The position numbers were made by a program, and so were the translations under genes. The notes beneath the pieces were generated by a model. The model ran no database searches. It had not been told where the DNA came from and was given only the letters and a program-made list of their open reading frames with translations. A DNA stretch of 64,000 nucleotides. Source: Cohnella kolymensis (lineage in GTDB: Bacteria; Bacillota; Bacilli; Paenibacillales; Paenibacillaceae). The stretch covers positions 372,001-436,000 of the forward strand of contig NZ_JXAL01000001.1 of the NCBI RefSeq assembly GCF_000829465.1, in the 5' to 3' direction. Shown piece by piece: positions 38,705 through 46,214 of the stretch (its first letter is position 1; each line of letters starts with the position of its first letter).

Positions 38705-39025
38705 ATGCATGATAAATTGGCGGATATGGCTGAGCTTCTGAAGCTGCTTGGGGATCGGATGCGTCTGGCGATCCTGGGCTTACTGCAGGAGCGCGAGCTG
38801 TGTGTGGGAGATATTGTGGAATTGCTGGGCACAAGCCAACCGAATGCAAGCCAGCATCTGCGGAAACTCAAAAGTGCCGGGCTCGTAAGAGAATACAAGC
38901 GCGGGCAATGGGTGTATTACTCGTTAAACCTGAACGATTTCCCGGATTTGCGAATCTTCTTGTCCCAGCTGCCCGGGCGCAAAGAACGGCTGATTTCCCT
39001 CGCCGAATTACCGGACAGAAAATGA
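38705..39025 (+). CDS. ArsR-family winged-helix regulator
   Basis: 106 residues. LLKLLGDRMRLAILGLLQER and the recognition helix SQPNASQHLRKLKSAGLV identify the family. The alpha-3 motif reads ELCVGDIVELLG; only one cysteine is present where arsenic sensors have ELCVC, so a metal site of that type is unlikely. Single gene. A 52-bp repeat array follows it. Confidence 0.9.
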   Translation: MHDKLADMAELLKLLGDRMRLAILGLLQERELCVGDIVELLGTSQPNASQHLRKLKSAGLVREYKRGQWVYYSLNLNDFPDLRIFLSQLPGRKERLISLAELPDRK

Positions 39026-39126
39026 ATGGTTTCAGACCGAATGATTGATGGTGCAAGTGTGATGCATTTCAACGTTAATTCAAGTTTCAGCGGCGGATGA
39101 ACGTATTAGCGTCAGGGTGCCTCGGC

Positions 39127-39350
39127 AGGCGGAGTTAGTACATAAACTAGACTAACTCTGTGCTCGAACCCGCTCGACAGGCGGAGATCGTACATAAATT
39201 AGACTAACTCGGTGCTGGAACCCACTCTGCAGGCGGAGATAGTCCAAAAACTAGACTAACTCCGTGCTCGAACCCGCTCCACAGGCGGAGATAGTACGCA
39301 AAATAGACTAACTAGATACTCGAACCCGCTCGGCGACGGCAGATAGTATG
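39127..39350. repeat. Tandem array, 52-bp period, four units (family A, reverse orientation)
   Basis: TAGACTAAC recurs at 39148, 39200, 39252 and 39304, an exact 52-bp spacing. Units read GGCGGAGATAGT, loop, TAGACTAACTC, then a linker with GTGCTCGAACCCGCTC. The first unit has perfect outer arms GAGTTAGT/ACTAACTC. This is the reverse complement of the array at 19.6 kb. Between convergent genes; the remainder of 39026-39126 shows no gene. Confidence 0.9.
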
Positions 39351-39379
39351 ATTTACATCGTTGCACACCGGATTACATG

Positions 39380-39408
39380 AAAACTGCCCCCATGTCTGGG
39401 GGCAGTTT
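39380..39408 (-). terminator. Terminator of the His-rich secreted protein gene
   Basis: AAACTGCCCCCA-GACA-TGGGGGCAGTTT on the minus strand, four bases after the stop codon. Confidence 0.85.
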
Positions 39409-39412
39409 CACT

Positions 39413-40156
39413 TTAATGTCCGCCGTGGCGGCCTTTGTGGCCGAAGCCTTTGCCGTTGACGATCTTTTCTGCAATCACCTGGGCATCGACGAGCTTCTTA
39501 TCCGCCTGGGCCTGCGTCAACTTGCCGTCCTTGACCGCTTGATTAACCGCGGAAGTGATCGCAGCTTTTTGCGCTTCGATCAGCTTCTGTACGTCCACCT
39601 TCTGTTCTGCGGCAAGATCGGCCAGCGATTTGCCGTCTCTTAAACCCTGCTTGATCTCGTCGGTCGTTAGGCCGAGAACTTTAGACATTGCGGTGAAATC
39701 CTTGTACACATGAATTCCGCCATGGCCCACTTCACGCAAATGAGGCTGCGAGTCGATGATTTTATCCAGATTGTCGGCGAAATTCTTTTTGTGCTCTGCT
39801 ACCCGCTTGTTGAAGGCGTCGGTCATCGTTTTCTTCAAGGCCTCGCGAGATACTCCCTGCTCCTGAGCAATTTGGGCCAATGTTTTGCCTGCTTGAACCT
39901 TTTCCTTAAAAGCCGCCTCATCCAACTTCAATAAATCCAGCACTTCTTGCGATACGAATCCATGCCTGCCATGTTTCCCATGTTCCCAGCGGCCGTCCAT
40001 CGCAGAACTCTCAACAGCCGTTACACTTGAACTTGTCCCTGCAGTTGATGTCCCTGCGGCCGATGACTCTACAGCGGTTGTCGCCGCATACGCGCTGAGC
40101 GGAATCATTACCGCAAGAGCCGTTGTAATACCGATCAACTTGACGTACTTTGTCAT
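39413..40156 (-). CDS. Secreted protein with two related helical repeats and His/Gly-rich flanks
   Basis: 247 residues. A signal peptide ends at AYAA (about residue 25), then a Ser/Thr/Ala-rich segment. Two related ~45-residue segments follow: VLDLLKLDEAAFKEKVQAGK... and MSKVLGLTTDEIKQGLRDGK..., each going on to LA-IA/LA-EQ-V. The repeats are bordered by GRWEHGKHGRHGF before and GFGHKGRHGGH at the very end, which could bind metal. GGGAGG precedes the ATG. Similar repeat proteins occur in Bacilli without known function. Confidence 0.75.
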   Translation of the reverse strand: MTKYVKLIGITTALAVMIPLSAYAATTAVESSAAGTSTAGTSSSVTAVESSAMDGRWEHGKHGRHGFVSQEVLDLLKLDEAAFKEKVQAGKTLAQIAQEQGVSREALKKTMTDAFNKRVAEHKKNFADNLDKIIDSQPHLREVGHGGIHVYKDFTAMSKVLGLTTDEIKQGLRDGKSLADLAAEQKVDVQKLIEAQKAAITSAVNQAVKDGKLTQAQADKKLVDAQVIAEKIVNGKGFGHKGRHGGH

Positions 40157-40268
40157 TTGATACTACCTCCCTGCTTATGTATGGTCTTACTATACCCATT
40201 ATTGTGTTGTTTCCTTAAAATGGGATAAATAACACATTAACCGCAGATTAGAATTTACCCTTCTAACG

Positions 40269-40314
40269 AAAAAATCGCCTTGCAGCGCGCACAACGGCAT
40301 TCCGCAAGGCGATT
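40269..40314 (-). terminator. Terminator after the Fsr-like transporter gene
   Basis: Minus strand AATCGCCTTGC ... GCAAGGCGATT followed by six T, three bases after the stop. Confidence 0.9.
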
Positions 40315-40316
40315 CT

Positions 40317-41540
40317 CTATATTTTCGGCCGGTCGCTCGGCAGCAACATCGCAAACAGCCCGCAAAGTGGAAGCACACTGCAAAACCACATTACCGGCTG
40401 CAGGCCGAACACGTCTGCGGCTTTTCCCAGAACAACGGCTCCGATCGCCCCCATCCCGAAGGCCAAGCCGGTCGTCAGCCCCGACGCCATCCCGACTTTC
40501 GCGGGCATGAGAAACTGGGCATACACGACAGCGACGGAAAATCCGGAAAGAACGACGAATCCAAGCACTGTGATAAGCGGATACACCCAGAACAACGGCA
40601 GATGCGGCAGTATGAGTGAGAACGGCGCCGCTCCGGATATCGAGAACACGATCATATTTCTTAGCCCGAACCGGTCTGCCAGCACGCCCCCGAAATAAGT
40701 ACCCAGCACACCGGCAGCTAGAAAAAGAAACACCGGGATTTGAGCTTGCTGAACGGTGAGCCCGTAGTGCTCTTGCAAGAAAAACTGATAATAACTGCTG
40801 ATCCCGGAATGATACCAAGAGCGTGCGAACACGAGAAAAACCAACACTCCCATTGCGAATTTTACCCGGGGATGATTCGCCACAGTGAATACAGTGCTTC
40901 CATCCGGCGATGCCGCGTCGGATCGCTTAAGTTCCCACTCCGCAAGCTTCGACTTGTACCAAGGCAGAAGGCCGAACGAGACGGCGATCGCAAAAGCTGC
41001 AAGCAGCGTGCCCCATATGGCGCCGGACTGTCCGAGCGGAACGAAGATGAACACCGTCATGAGCGGAGCCAGCGAGCTGCCCGCGTTACCGCCGACCTGA
41101 AACACCGACTGCGCAAATCCGCGCTTGCTGCCTGCCGCAAAATATACAACTCTCGATCCTTCAGGGTGAAAAATCGCGGAACCGAATCCGATAAACATGA
41201 CCGCAAACAAAACGTACCAGAAGCTTGGGGCGAAAGCGATCCCGACCATACCCAGAAGACTCAGCGACATCGCTATCGGAAGCAGGTTGGATCGTGAACG
41301 CTTGTCCGAATAAGCTCCGACAGCGGGCTGCATGACCGATGAGGTCATATTCAGCATAAATCCGATCCATCCCACTTGAGCATAAGACAGGTCCAGCGTT
41401 TTTTCGAGAATCGGATACATTGCCGGAATGACGGCCTGCATCGAGTCGTTCATCATATGAATGAGGCTGATCGACAGCAATACAGGCAGCACGGCTGCCG
41501 TCGATGCCGCCGTCCGGGTTTGGGCAACTGAAGAAGCCAA
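40317..41540 (-). CDS. MFS transporter, fosmidomycin-resistance (Fsr) type
   Basis: 407 residues, twelve predicted membrane helices. The segment LLSISLIHMMNDSMQAVIPA and YPILEKTLDLSYAQVGWIGF are typical of the Fsr group; GAYSDKRSRSNLLPIAM is the loop 2-3 motif. Known relatives export fosmidomycin or other drugs, but the substrate here is unknown. Start is TTG with GGGGGAACG upstream. It is divergent from the PadR gene, which could regulate it. Confidence 0.88.
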   Translation of the reverse strand: MASSVAQTRTAASTAAVLPVLLSISLIHMMNDSMQAVIPAMYPILEKTLDLSYAQVGWIGFMLNMTSSVMQPAVGAYSDKRSRSNLLPIAMSLSLLGMVGIAFAPSFWYVLFAVMFIGFGSAIFHPEGSRVVYFAAGSKRGFAQSVFQVGGNAGSSLAPLMTVFIFVPLGQSGAIWGTLLAAFAIAVSFGLLPWYKSKLAEWELKRSDAASPDGSTVFTVANHPRVKFAMGVLVFLVFARSWYHSGISSYYQFFLQEHYGLTVQQAQIPVFLFLAAGVLGTYFGGVLADRFGLRNMIVFSISGAAPFSLILPHLPLFWVYPLITVLGFVVLSGFSVAVVYAQFLMPAKVGMASGLTTGLAFGMGAIGAVVLGKAADVFGLQPVMWFCSVLPLCGLFAMLLPSDRPKI

Positions 41541-41663
41541 TTTCGTTCCCCCTTGATGAATGTTGATAATATGTCTGTATTTACATATAATAAGGAGTAA
41601 AAACCAATCATACTACTCTGGCATTTCGGTGTCAAAGCGTACAAATCGACAGGAGAACTGAAA

Positions 41664-42205
41664 ATGAACACTCTCTCTTACGGGTTGCTGAGTTTTCTAA
41701 CCCAGTCATCCTTTTCCGGATATGATCTGATGCTCAAAATACAACCTTTCTGGCCCGCCAAGCACAGCCAAATTTATCCGTTGCTGGCCAATCTCGAGAA
41801 AGAAGAATATGTTCGATATGAGCACGTCGCTCAGAGCGATAAGCCGGATAAAAAGGTTTACTCCCTCACCGAGAAAGGAACGCAGGCGCTCCAACAATGG
41901 CTCGCCGAGCCGGCCTCAGATCCGGTAACCCGCGACGAGCTGATGTTGAAAGCTTACTGCCTGTCGCTTGTTGAACCGCGAATTGCGAGGAAGCTGTTCA
42001 CCGGCCGGTTGGAGCACTACCGAGCCAAAATGCGAAGCTTTGAGGAGAAGATTACGCAACTGGAGCAGCGGGGCGGCTTAACGCCGGAGACATCCCTGTC
42101 TACGCTTCCCCTCTGTTCGGTCCGTATATCTTACTGCACAAGGCAATGTCTAATTGCCGGTCCAATATCGAATGGTGCGAGTGGGTGCTTCGGCTTCTGC
42201 CGTGA
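41664..42205 (+). CDS. PadR-family transcriptional regulator (one frameshift)
   Basis: About 180 residues after repair. The winged helix is MNTLSYGLLSFLTQSSFSGYDLM with HSQIYPLLANLEKEEYV and KKVYSLTEKGTQALQQWL. The C-terminal Vir domain carries the dimer helices. At about 42089 one G is missing from GGAGGACATC. Restoring it gives PEDIPVYASPLFGPYILL and a stop at 42205; the unrepaired reading ends in an unrelated Cys-rich tail. AGGAGAAC precedes the ATG. Lies 63 bp before ypdA on the same strand and divergent from the Fsr transporter. Confidence 0.87.
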
Positions 42206-42268
42206 ATTTTAGACATTCCGATTGAACGTGCTACAATAATTGTTAAAAAAAGCAACAGGAGAACAAAT

Positions 42269-43282
42269 ATGAACGAGCAAAAGTTGGAAAGTACAGAAGA
42301 AGTGATCATTATCGGAGCGGGTCCTTGCGGGTTATCCGCAGCGTTGGAGCTTCAAGCCATCGGAATAAATCCTCTGCTCCTCGAGAAAAATGCCGTTGTT
42401 CATTCTATCTATCAATATCCGACCTATATGCAGTTTTTCAGCACCGCGCAGCTTCTCGAGATTGGCGGAATCCAGTTCTCGACACCGAATGAGAAGCCGA
42501 CGCGCCGCGAAGCGCTGCAGTATTACCGTGATGTTGCGCTCCGTCGGGAGCTGCGTATCCGCGCATACGAAGAGGCTGTTTCCCTGTCGCGTACGGAGAA
42601 GGGAATGTTCCGCGTGGAGACAGCCGATCGTTTCGGAGGCGTGCGCATTTACGAGGCTCGTTTCGTAGTTGTCGCGACAGGGTATTTCGATCATCCGAAC
42701 ATGCTTGGAATTCCAGGTGAGGATCTGCCTAAAGTAAACCACTTCTTCGAAGAGGCGCATCCTTATACGGGAATGAAGGTAGCCATTATCGGGGGCAGCA
42801 ATTCGGCGGTCGACGCAGCGATGGAAATTCTCCGTGTCGGCGCCGACATCACGGTGGTCTATCGAGGGGAAGACTATTCGCCAAGTATCAAGCCGTGGGT
42901 CAGGCCGCTTTTCGAGAGCAATGTAGATAAAGGCAGGATCAAGATGCTGTTCGGATCGCGTGTCATCCGGATCGAAGAGCGCACCGTCACCGTGGAATCC
43001 GCTACGGCGGACAGTTCCCCGATGGTCCTCGAAAATGATTTTGTCCTGGCATTGACCGGGTTCCGCCCCGAGCGGAGTCTGCTGACGAATGCAGGTGCGG
43101 AAGTCAACGCCGAGTCGACGGTTCCGGCCTTCGATCCGGCTACCATGGAGACGAATGTCCAGGGGCTCTACATTGCTGGAGTCATTGCAGCCGGACGCGC
43201 GGCCAACGAAATCTTCATCGAGAGCGGACGCTTTCACGGGGCACTCATCGCCAACCACATCAAGGAACTGATCCAGCGCTAA
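42269..43282 (+). CDS. ypdA: YpdA-family bacillithiol disulfide reductase
   Basis: 337 residues. Flavoprotein that uses NADPH to reduce bacillithiol disulfide (also called Bdr). FAD motif EEVIIIGAGPCGLSAALEL; family stretch YPTYMQFFSTAQLLEIGG; NADPH motif KVAIIGGSNSAVDAAMEI; C-terminal GLYIAGVIAAGRAANEIFIE. There is no thioredoxin-reductase CxxC, as expected for YpdA. The bacilliredoxin partner is at 23.5 kb. CAGGAGAAC lies before the ATG. Confidence 0.95.
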   Translation: MNEQKLESTEEVIIIGAGPCGLSAALELQAIGINPLLLEKNAVVHSIYQYPTYMQFFSTAQLLEIGGIQFSTPNEKPTRREALQYYRDVALRRELRIRAYEEAVSLSRTEKGMFRVETADRFGGVRIYEARFVVVATGYFDHPNMLGIPGEDLPKVNHFFEEAHPYTGMKVAIIGGSNSAVDAAMEILRVGADITVVYRGEDYSPSIKPWVRPLFESNVDKGRIKMLFGSRVIRIEERTVTVESATADSSPMVLENDFVLALTGFRPERSLLTNAGAEVNAESTVPAFDPATMETNVQGLYIAGVIAAGRAANEIFIESGRFHGALIANHIKELIQR

Positions 43283-43300
43283 ATTAAGCACGACATCGAG

Positions 43301-43348
43301 AAGGGATAGCTCGTCAGAATTACATCTGATGGTCTATCCCTTTATTTT
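43301..43348 (+). terminator. Terminator after ypdA, overlapping the convergent MFS gene
   Basis: AAGGGATAG ... CTATCCCTT followed by TATTTTT. Its right half lies inside the last codons of the MFS gene on the other strand. Confidence 0.8.
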
Positions 43349-44567
43349 TCACAACTACGGACAAACGTACCGCTTCTCCCAGCCTATAAAAGACGATAGC
43401 ACCCAACCCTACAACCGACATCGTCAAAAACAGCACCGTCCCGTTGTAATGACTAAGCAGGATGCCGCCGATCCAGGGTCCAAGGAAATGCCCGAACTGG
43501 CTGAACGACTTTGCCCCATAATACGTTCCCCGCATACCGTCCGGCGATATCCGGTCGATCAGCACATTTTCCGCAGGGTAGCACAGCATCTCACCAAATG
43601 TAAATACGATCATCGACACAATAAACGTGATCCATCCGGAAGATAACGCAAAGCCGGCATTGCCTAAAGAGTAAAAGAATATGCCTGCGGTTAACACAGT
43701 TAGAGGGGAGTAACGGCCGGACCATTTCGTAAAAGGAATCTGCATAACCACAACGGTGACCGCGTTCACACTCATCATTACGGCGAAAAGAGCGACACCA
43801 TCCGCCAGCTTGCCCCCGACATACTGGGATAGAGTTACCGTCATCTGCGAGTAGCCGACAGCGGTAACAAGCCCGCCCAGCAGGTAATATCTCAGCACCG
43901 AGTCGCGTCTCACTACGTTCCATGCGTGGCGGAACGTGCTGCCGGGGTTCCCGTTCCCTGCGATCTTGTTGATTCCGTATTTATTTAGAAGCAAATAGGT
44001 AGACAAAGCATAAACCAGATAGATACAGCCGGTAATGATAAAAGGAAGGGTACTGTCCAAAGCCGCAAAAACCGCTCCCAGCAGCGGTCCCACGGAAACT
44101 CCGATATTAATGGCCAAATATCGGAGCGAGAATACGTTAAAACGCTTCTCTTTCTCCGTCAAATCCGCCATAAGCGCTTGAGATACAGGCTCATAGAATG
44201 AACGGCAAAGTCCATTCACGAGACTGAGCAGCAGGAACAGGACGGCGCTTTTTACCAGCGCAAAGCCGAGAAACACCGCGCCCCAACCGAACAGCGCTCC
44301 GAGCAGAATTCGTCTGCGGCCGAGCAGGTCTGAAAGTGTGCCTCCGATAAACCCTCCCGCCGTGCCGGCTAATGAGCCTGCTCCAATGACCAGGCCGATC
44401 ATGACCGGGTCCATCTCGGTATTCTTCGCGAGATAAATGGCGAGAAACGGCATGCTCATTGACGCTGCAGCTCTCGCAAGGATGGTTCCAAGCAGCAAAT
44501 AATGAACGACCGGATGATAAGATTTTGCAAATAAAAGAAGTTGGTTATACCATTTACTGTTCGCCAT
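43320..44567 (-). CDS. MFS transporter
   Basis: 415 residues, twelve predicted membrane helices. Loop 2-3 motif GGTLSDLLGRRRILLGALFG and the C-terminal half's CYPAENVLIDRISPDGMRGT and GAKSFSQFGHFLGPWIGG resemble the MdtH/YdeE branch of drug exporters. Start at 44567 (MANSKWYNQ) is chosen because GGAG lies nine bases upstream; 15 more codons are open. Substrate unknown. Confidence 0.88.
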   Translation of the reverse strand: MANSKWYNQLLLFAKSYHPVVHYLLLGTILARAAASMSMPFLAIYLAKNTEMDPVMIGLVIGAGSLAGTAGGFIGGTLSDLLGRRRILLGALFGWGAVFLGFALVKSAVLFLLLSLVNGLCRSFYEPVSQALMADLTEKEKRFNVFSLRYLAINIGVSVGPLLGAVFAALDSTLPFIITGCIYLVYALSTYLLLNKYGINKIAGNGNPGSTFRHAWNVVRRDSVLRYYLLGGLVTAVGYSQMTVTLSQYVGGKLADGVALFAVMMSVNAVTVVVMQIPFTKWSGRYSPLTVLTAGIFFYSLGNAGFALSSGWITFIVSMIVFTFGEMLCYPAENVLIDRISPDGMRGTYYGAKSFSQFGHFLGPWIGGILLSHYNGTVLFLTMSVVGLGAIVFYRLGEAVRLSVVVKNKGIDHQM

Positions 44568-44663
44568 CGATGACTGCTCCACTCTAGTAACTGTTGGATA
44601 GCTTGCATCCAAAAGTATAAACCAGAATCATCCCGCTTGTAAGCCTCTATGCCATGAGAGTAT

Positions 44664-44695
44664 AGAAAGAAGGCCTGTTGCCGGGGCAACAGGCC
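44664..44695 (-). terminator. Perfect hairpin, terminator of the queF-transporter operon
   Basis: GGCCTGTTGCC and GGCAACAGGCC form 11-bp perfect arms with a two-base loop; minus strand continues TTCTTTCT. Separated from the transporter stop by the family E repeats. Confidence 0.75.
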
Positions 44696-44701
44696 GCTGT
44701 G

Positions 44702-44890
44702 TATGCGGACAAAACGGGCTTATCAGCCGGTGTTTGTTAACAATATCCCGCGGATAAAGACAAAACAGGCTTATCAGCATGCATTTGACTTGATATTATC
44801 TTTCATCCCTATCTGATACGCCCAATATGTCCTTAAACGCAGCAATAGTTTATCTATATCCCGTGCATGCGGACAAAACGGGCTTATCAT
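44702..44890. repeat. Degenerate tandem array, about 51-bp period (family E)
   Basis: GGACAAAACGGGCTTATCA or a close copy occurs at about 44707, 44758 and 44871; the first two are 51 bp apart and the third about 113 bp further. An inverted degenerate copy (CTGATACGCCCAATATGTCC) lies at 44813-44832. Cores show weak GATAA/TTATC symmetry. Located between two same-strand genes. Confidence 0.75.
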
Positions 44891-44914
44891 AATTACCGCG
44901 TAATATGGCGGCCA

Positions 44915-45466
44915 TCAATTTACCTTGACCGGTTGAGCCAATACCCTTGCCGGCAACAATTGAATGATCAATGTACCGATTAGTTGCATGACGACTTTGA
45001 CGACGATTTGGCCGGCGATTGCATAACCGACAACATCCCAAGGCAGGATGTTAGCGCCGATCGGTGACATGCCGACAATGACGAAAATCACGCTGTCCAG
45101 AACGCCGCCCGCCACTCCGCTGTAAAGCACTCTCAGCGACATTGGCAGCTTAAGCCTCGTATAGATTTCAGTGTCCGTCGTTTCCGAAAACATGAACGTG
45201 AGCGCAGAAGCAAATACGATCCATAATGTGTCTCCTAGAACGGAGGAAGTAACAGCAGACAAGACCATGGCCACGGCTATAATGACGTACACATTTTTAC
45301 GGCCTACCGCATTTTGTACGAGATCCCGGAAAATAAACGTGGCGCCGATCAGGAATGAGCCCGCAGGAACGATGAGCGAACCGAATTTAATCGGGTCATT
45401 CGAAGCCGTAACGACATTGGCGAAAACGATGGCTAGCAAATAAAGCATTACATATAAGATTTTCAA
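44915..45466 (-). CDS. Queuosine-precursor transporter, YhhQ/VUT family
   Basis: 183 residues, six predicted membrane helices. Family COG1738: VFANVVTASNDPIKFGSLIVPA, FIFRDLVQNAVGRKN and VLYSGVAGGVLDSVIFVIVG are typical. YhhQ-type proteins import preQ0/preQ1. It starts 14 bp after queF under the same preQ1 riboswitch, which supports this role directly. Start ATG at 45466. Confidence 0.93.
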   Translation of the reverse strand: MKILYVMLYLLAIVFANVVTASNDPIKFGSLIVPAGSFLIGATFIFRDLVQNAVGRKNVYVIIAVAMVLSAVTSSVLGDTLWIVFASALTFMFSETTDTEIYTRLKLPMSLRVLYSGVAGGVLDSVIFVIVGMSPIGANILPWDVVGYAIAGQIVVKVVMQLIGTLIIQLLPARVLAQPVKVN

Positions 45467-45480
45467 TTGTGCGCGCCCCC

Positions 45481-45971
45481 TTATCGATTGTCGACTTTCT
45501 CAGGATAAAGGTCGTGGTTCATCAGGCGATGCTCCGCCATTCGCTCATACTTGGTGCCCGGCTGTCCCCAATTGCAATAGGGATCGATGGAAATCCCGCC
45601 GCGCGGAGTGAATTTCCCCCAAACTTCAATATAACGGGGATTCATGAGGGCAATGAGATCGTTCATGATAATGTTCATGCAGTCCTCATGGAAATCGCCG
45701 TGATTCCGGAAGCTGAACAGATACAGCTTCAGAGACTTGCTCTCCACCATCTTCACATCCGGAATATACGAGATATAGATCGTAGCGAAGTCCGGCTGGC
45801 CTGTGATCGGACAGAGACTCGTAAACTCCGGGCAGTTGAACTTGACGAAATAGTCGCGTCCCTGATGCTTGTTGTCGAAAGATCCAGCACCCCGGGATCG
45901 TAGTCGAACGTATACTTGGTTCCTTGATTGCCGAGGAGCGTAATGTCCTGCATTTCTTCTTTGGTGCGCAT
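45481..45971 (-). CDS. queF: NADPH-dependent 7-cyano-7-deazaguanine reductase (one frameshift)
   Basis: About 164 residues after repair, the short unimodular QueF. Reduces preQ0 to preQ1. The N-terminal part has [20 protein letters not shown]. At about 45879 one T is missing from CTTTTCGAC. Restoring it gives [20 protein letters not shown], with the catalytic Cys, then [14 protein letters not shown]. The C-terminal part holds [19 protein letters not shown] with the QueF Glu/His region. A preQ1 riboswitch precedes it and GGGAG lies inside a terminator hairpin. Confidence 0.95.
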
Positions 45972-46007
45972 AAAAAAAATCTCCCTTCTAGAATAGAAGA
46001 AAGAGAT
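45972..46007 (-). terminator. Terminator hairpin containing the queF ribosome binding site
   Basis: Minus strand ATCTCTTTCTTCTA-TTC-TAGAAGGGAGAT followed by eight T and then ATG. The right arm contains the GGGAG Shine-Dalgarno, so folding would both end transcription and hide the ribosome binding site. Confidence 0.7.
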
Positions 46008-46113
46008 CGCGGCAGAACATGCTCTAAAGAACGTGAAAAAAACGGCACCACGCTTAAGGCCAAAGCTGCAGCGGCTAAGGCTGCAGCAGGCCTGTAAGAA
46101 ACGTGTTCGTTTT

Positions 46114-46148
46114 CCTTAGTTTTTTATAGAGGGAGTTCGCGAACCTCT
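46114..46148 (-). ncRNA. preQ1-I riboswitch
   Basis: Minus strand AGAGGTTCGCGAACTCCCTC then TATAAAAAACTAAGG. It has the class I preQ1 signature: an AGAGG/CCTCT stem, loop with TTC, and the A-rich tail AAAAAACTAAGG that forms the pseudoknot. Lies 142 nt before queF, with additional hairpins (for example GGCCTGCTGCAGC/GCTGCAGCTTTGGCC) between. Confidence 0.92.
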
Positions 46149-46150
46149 CC

Positions 46151-46186
46151 TGAGACCGGCCGACGATCAACTGGTGCCGGGCCTCA
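46151..46186 (-). terminator. GC-rich hairpin just upstream of the preQ1 riboswitch
   Basis: Minus strand TGAG-x-CCGGC ... GGCCGGTCTCA, located between the melA stop and the riboswitch. It has no T tract. It may end melA transcription or be part of the leader. Confidence 0.4.
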
Positions 46187-46214
46187 GACTATCTTCTTTA
46201 ATTGTCTATCCGTA

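Noticed and set aside
23250-39350. The repeat arrays as CRISPR
   Set aside because: Linkers are as conserved as cores within each array, units number only three to four, and no cas gene is present.
32700-39350. tRNA remnants suggested by CTCGAACCC in the repeats
   Set aside because: No acceptor stem, D-arm or anticodon arm can be built around it, and the motif recurs every 52 bp as part of the repeat linker.
41664-42212. PadR protein ending in a Cys-rich tail (to 42212)
   Set aside because: The tail appears only in the unrepaired frame. The alternative frame gives the hydrophobic/aromatic C-terminal helices typical of PadR and stops at 42205.
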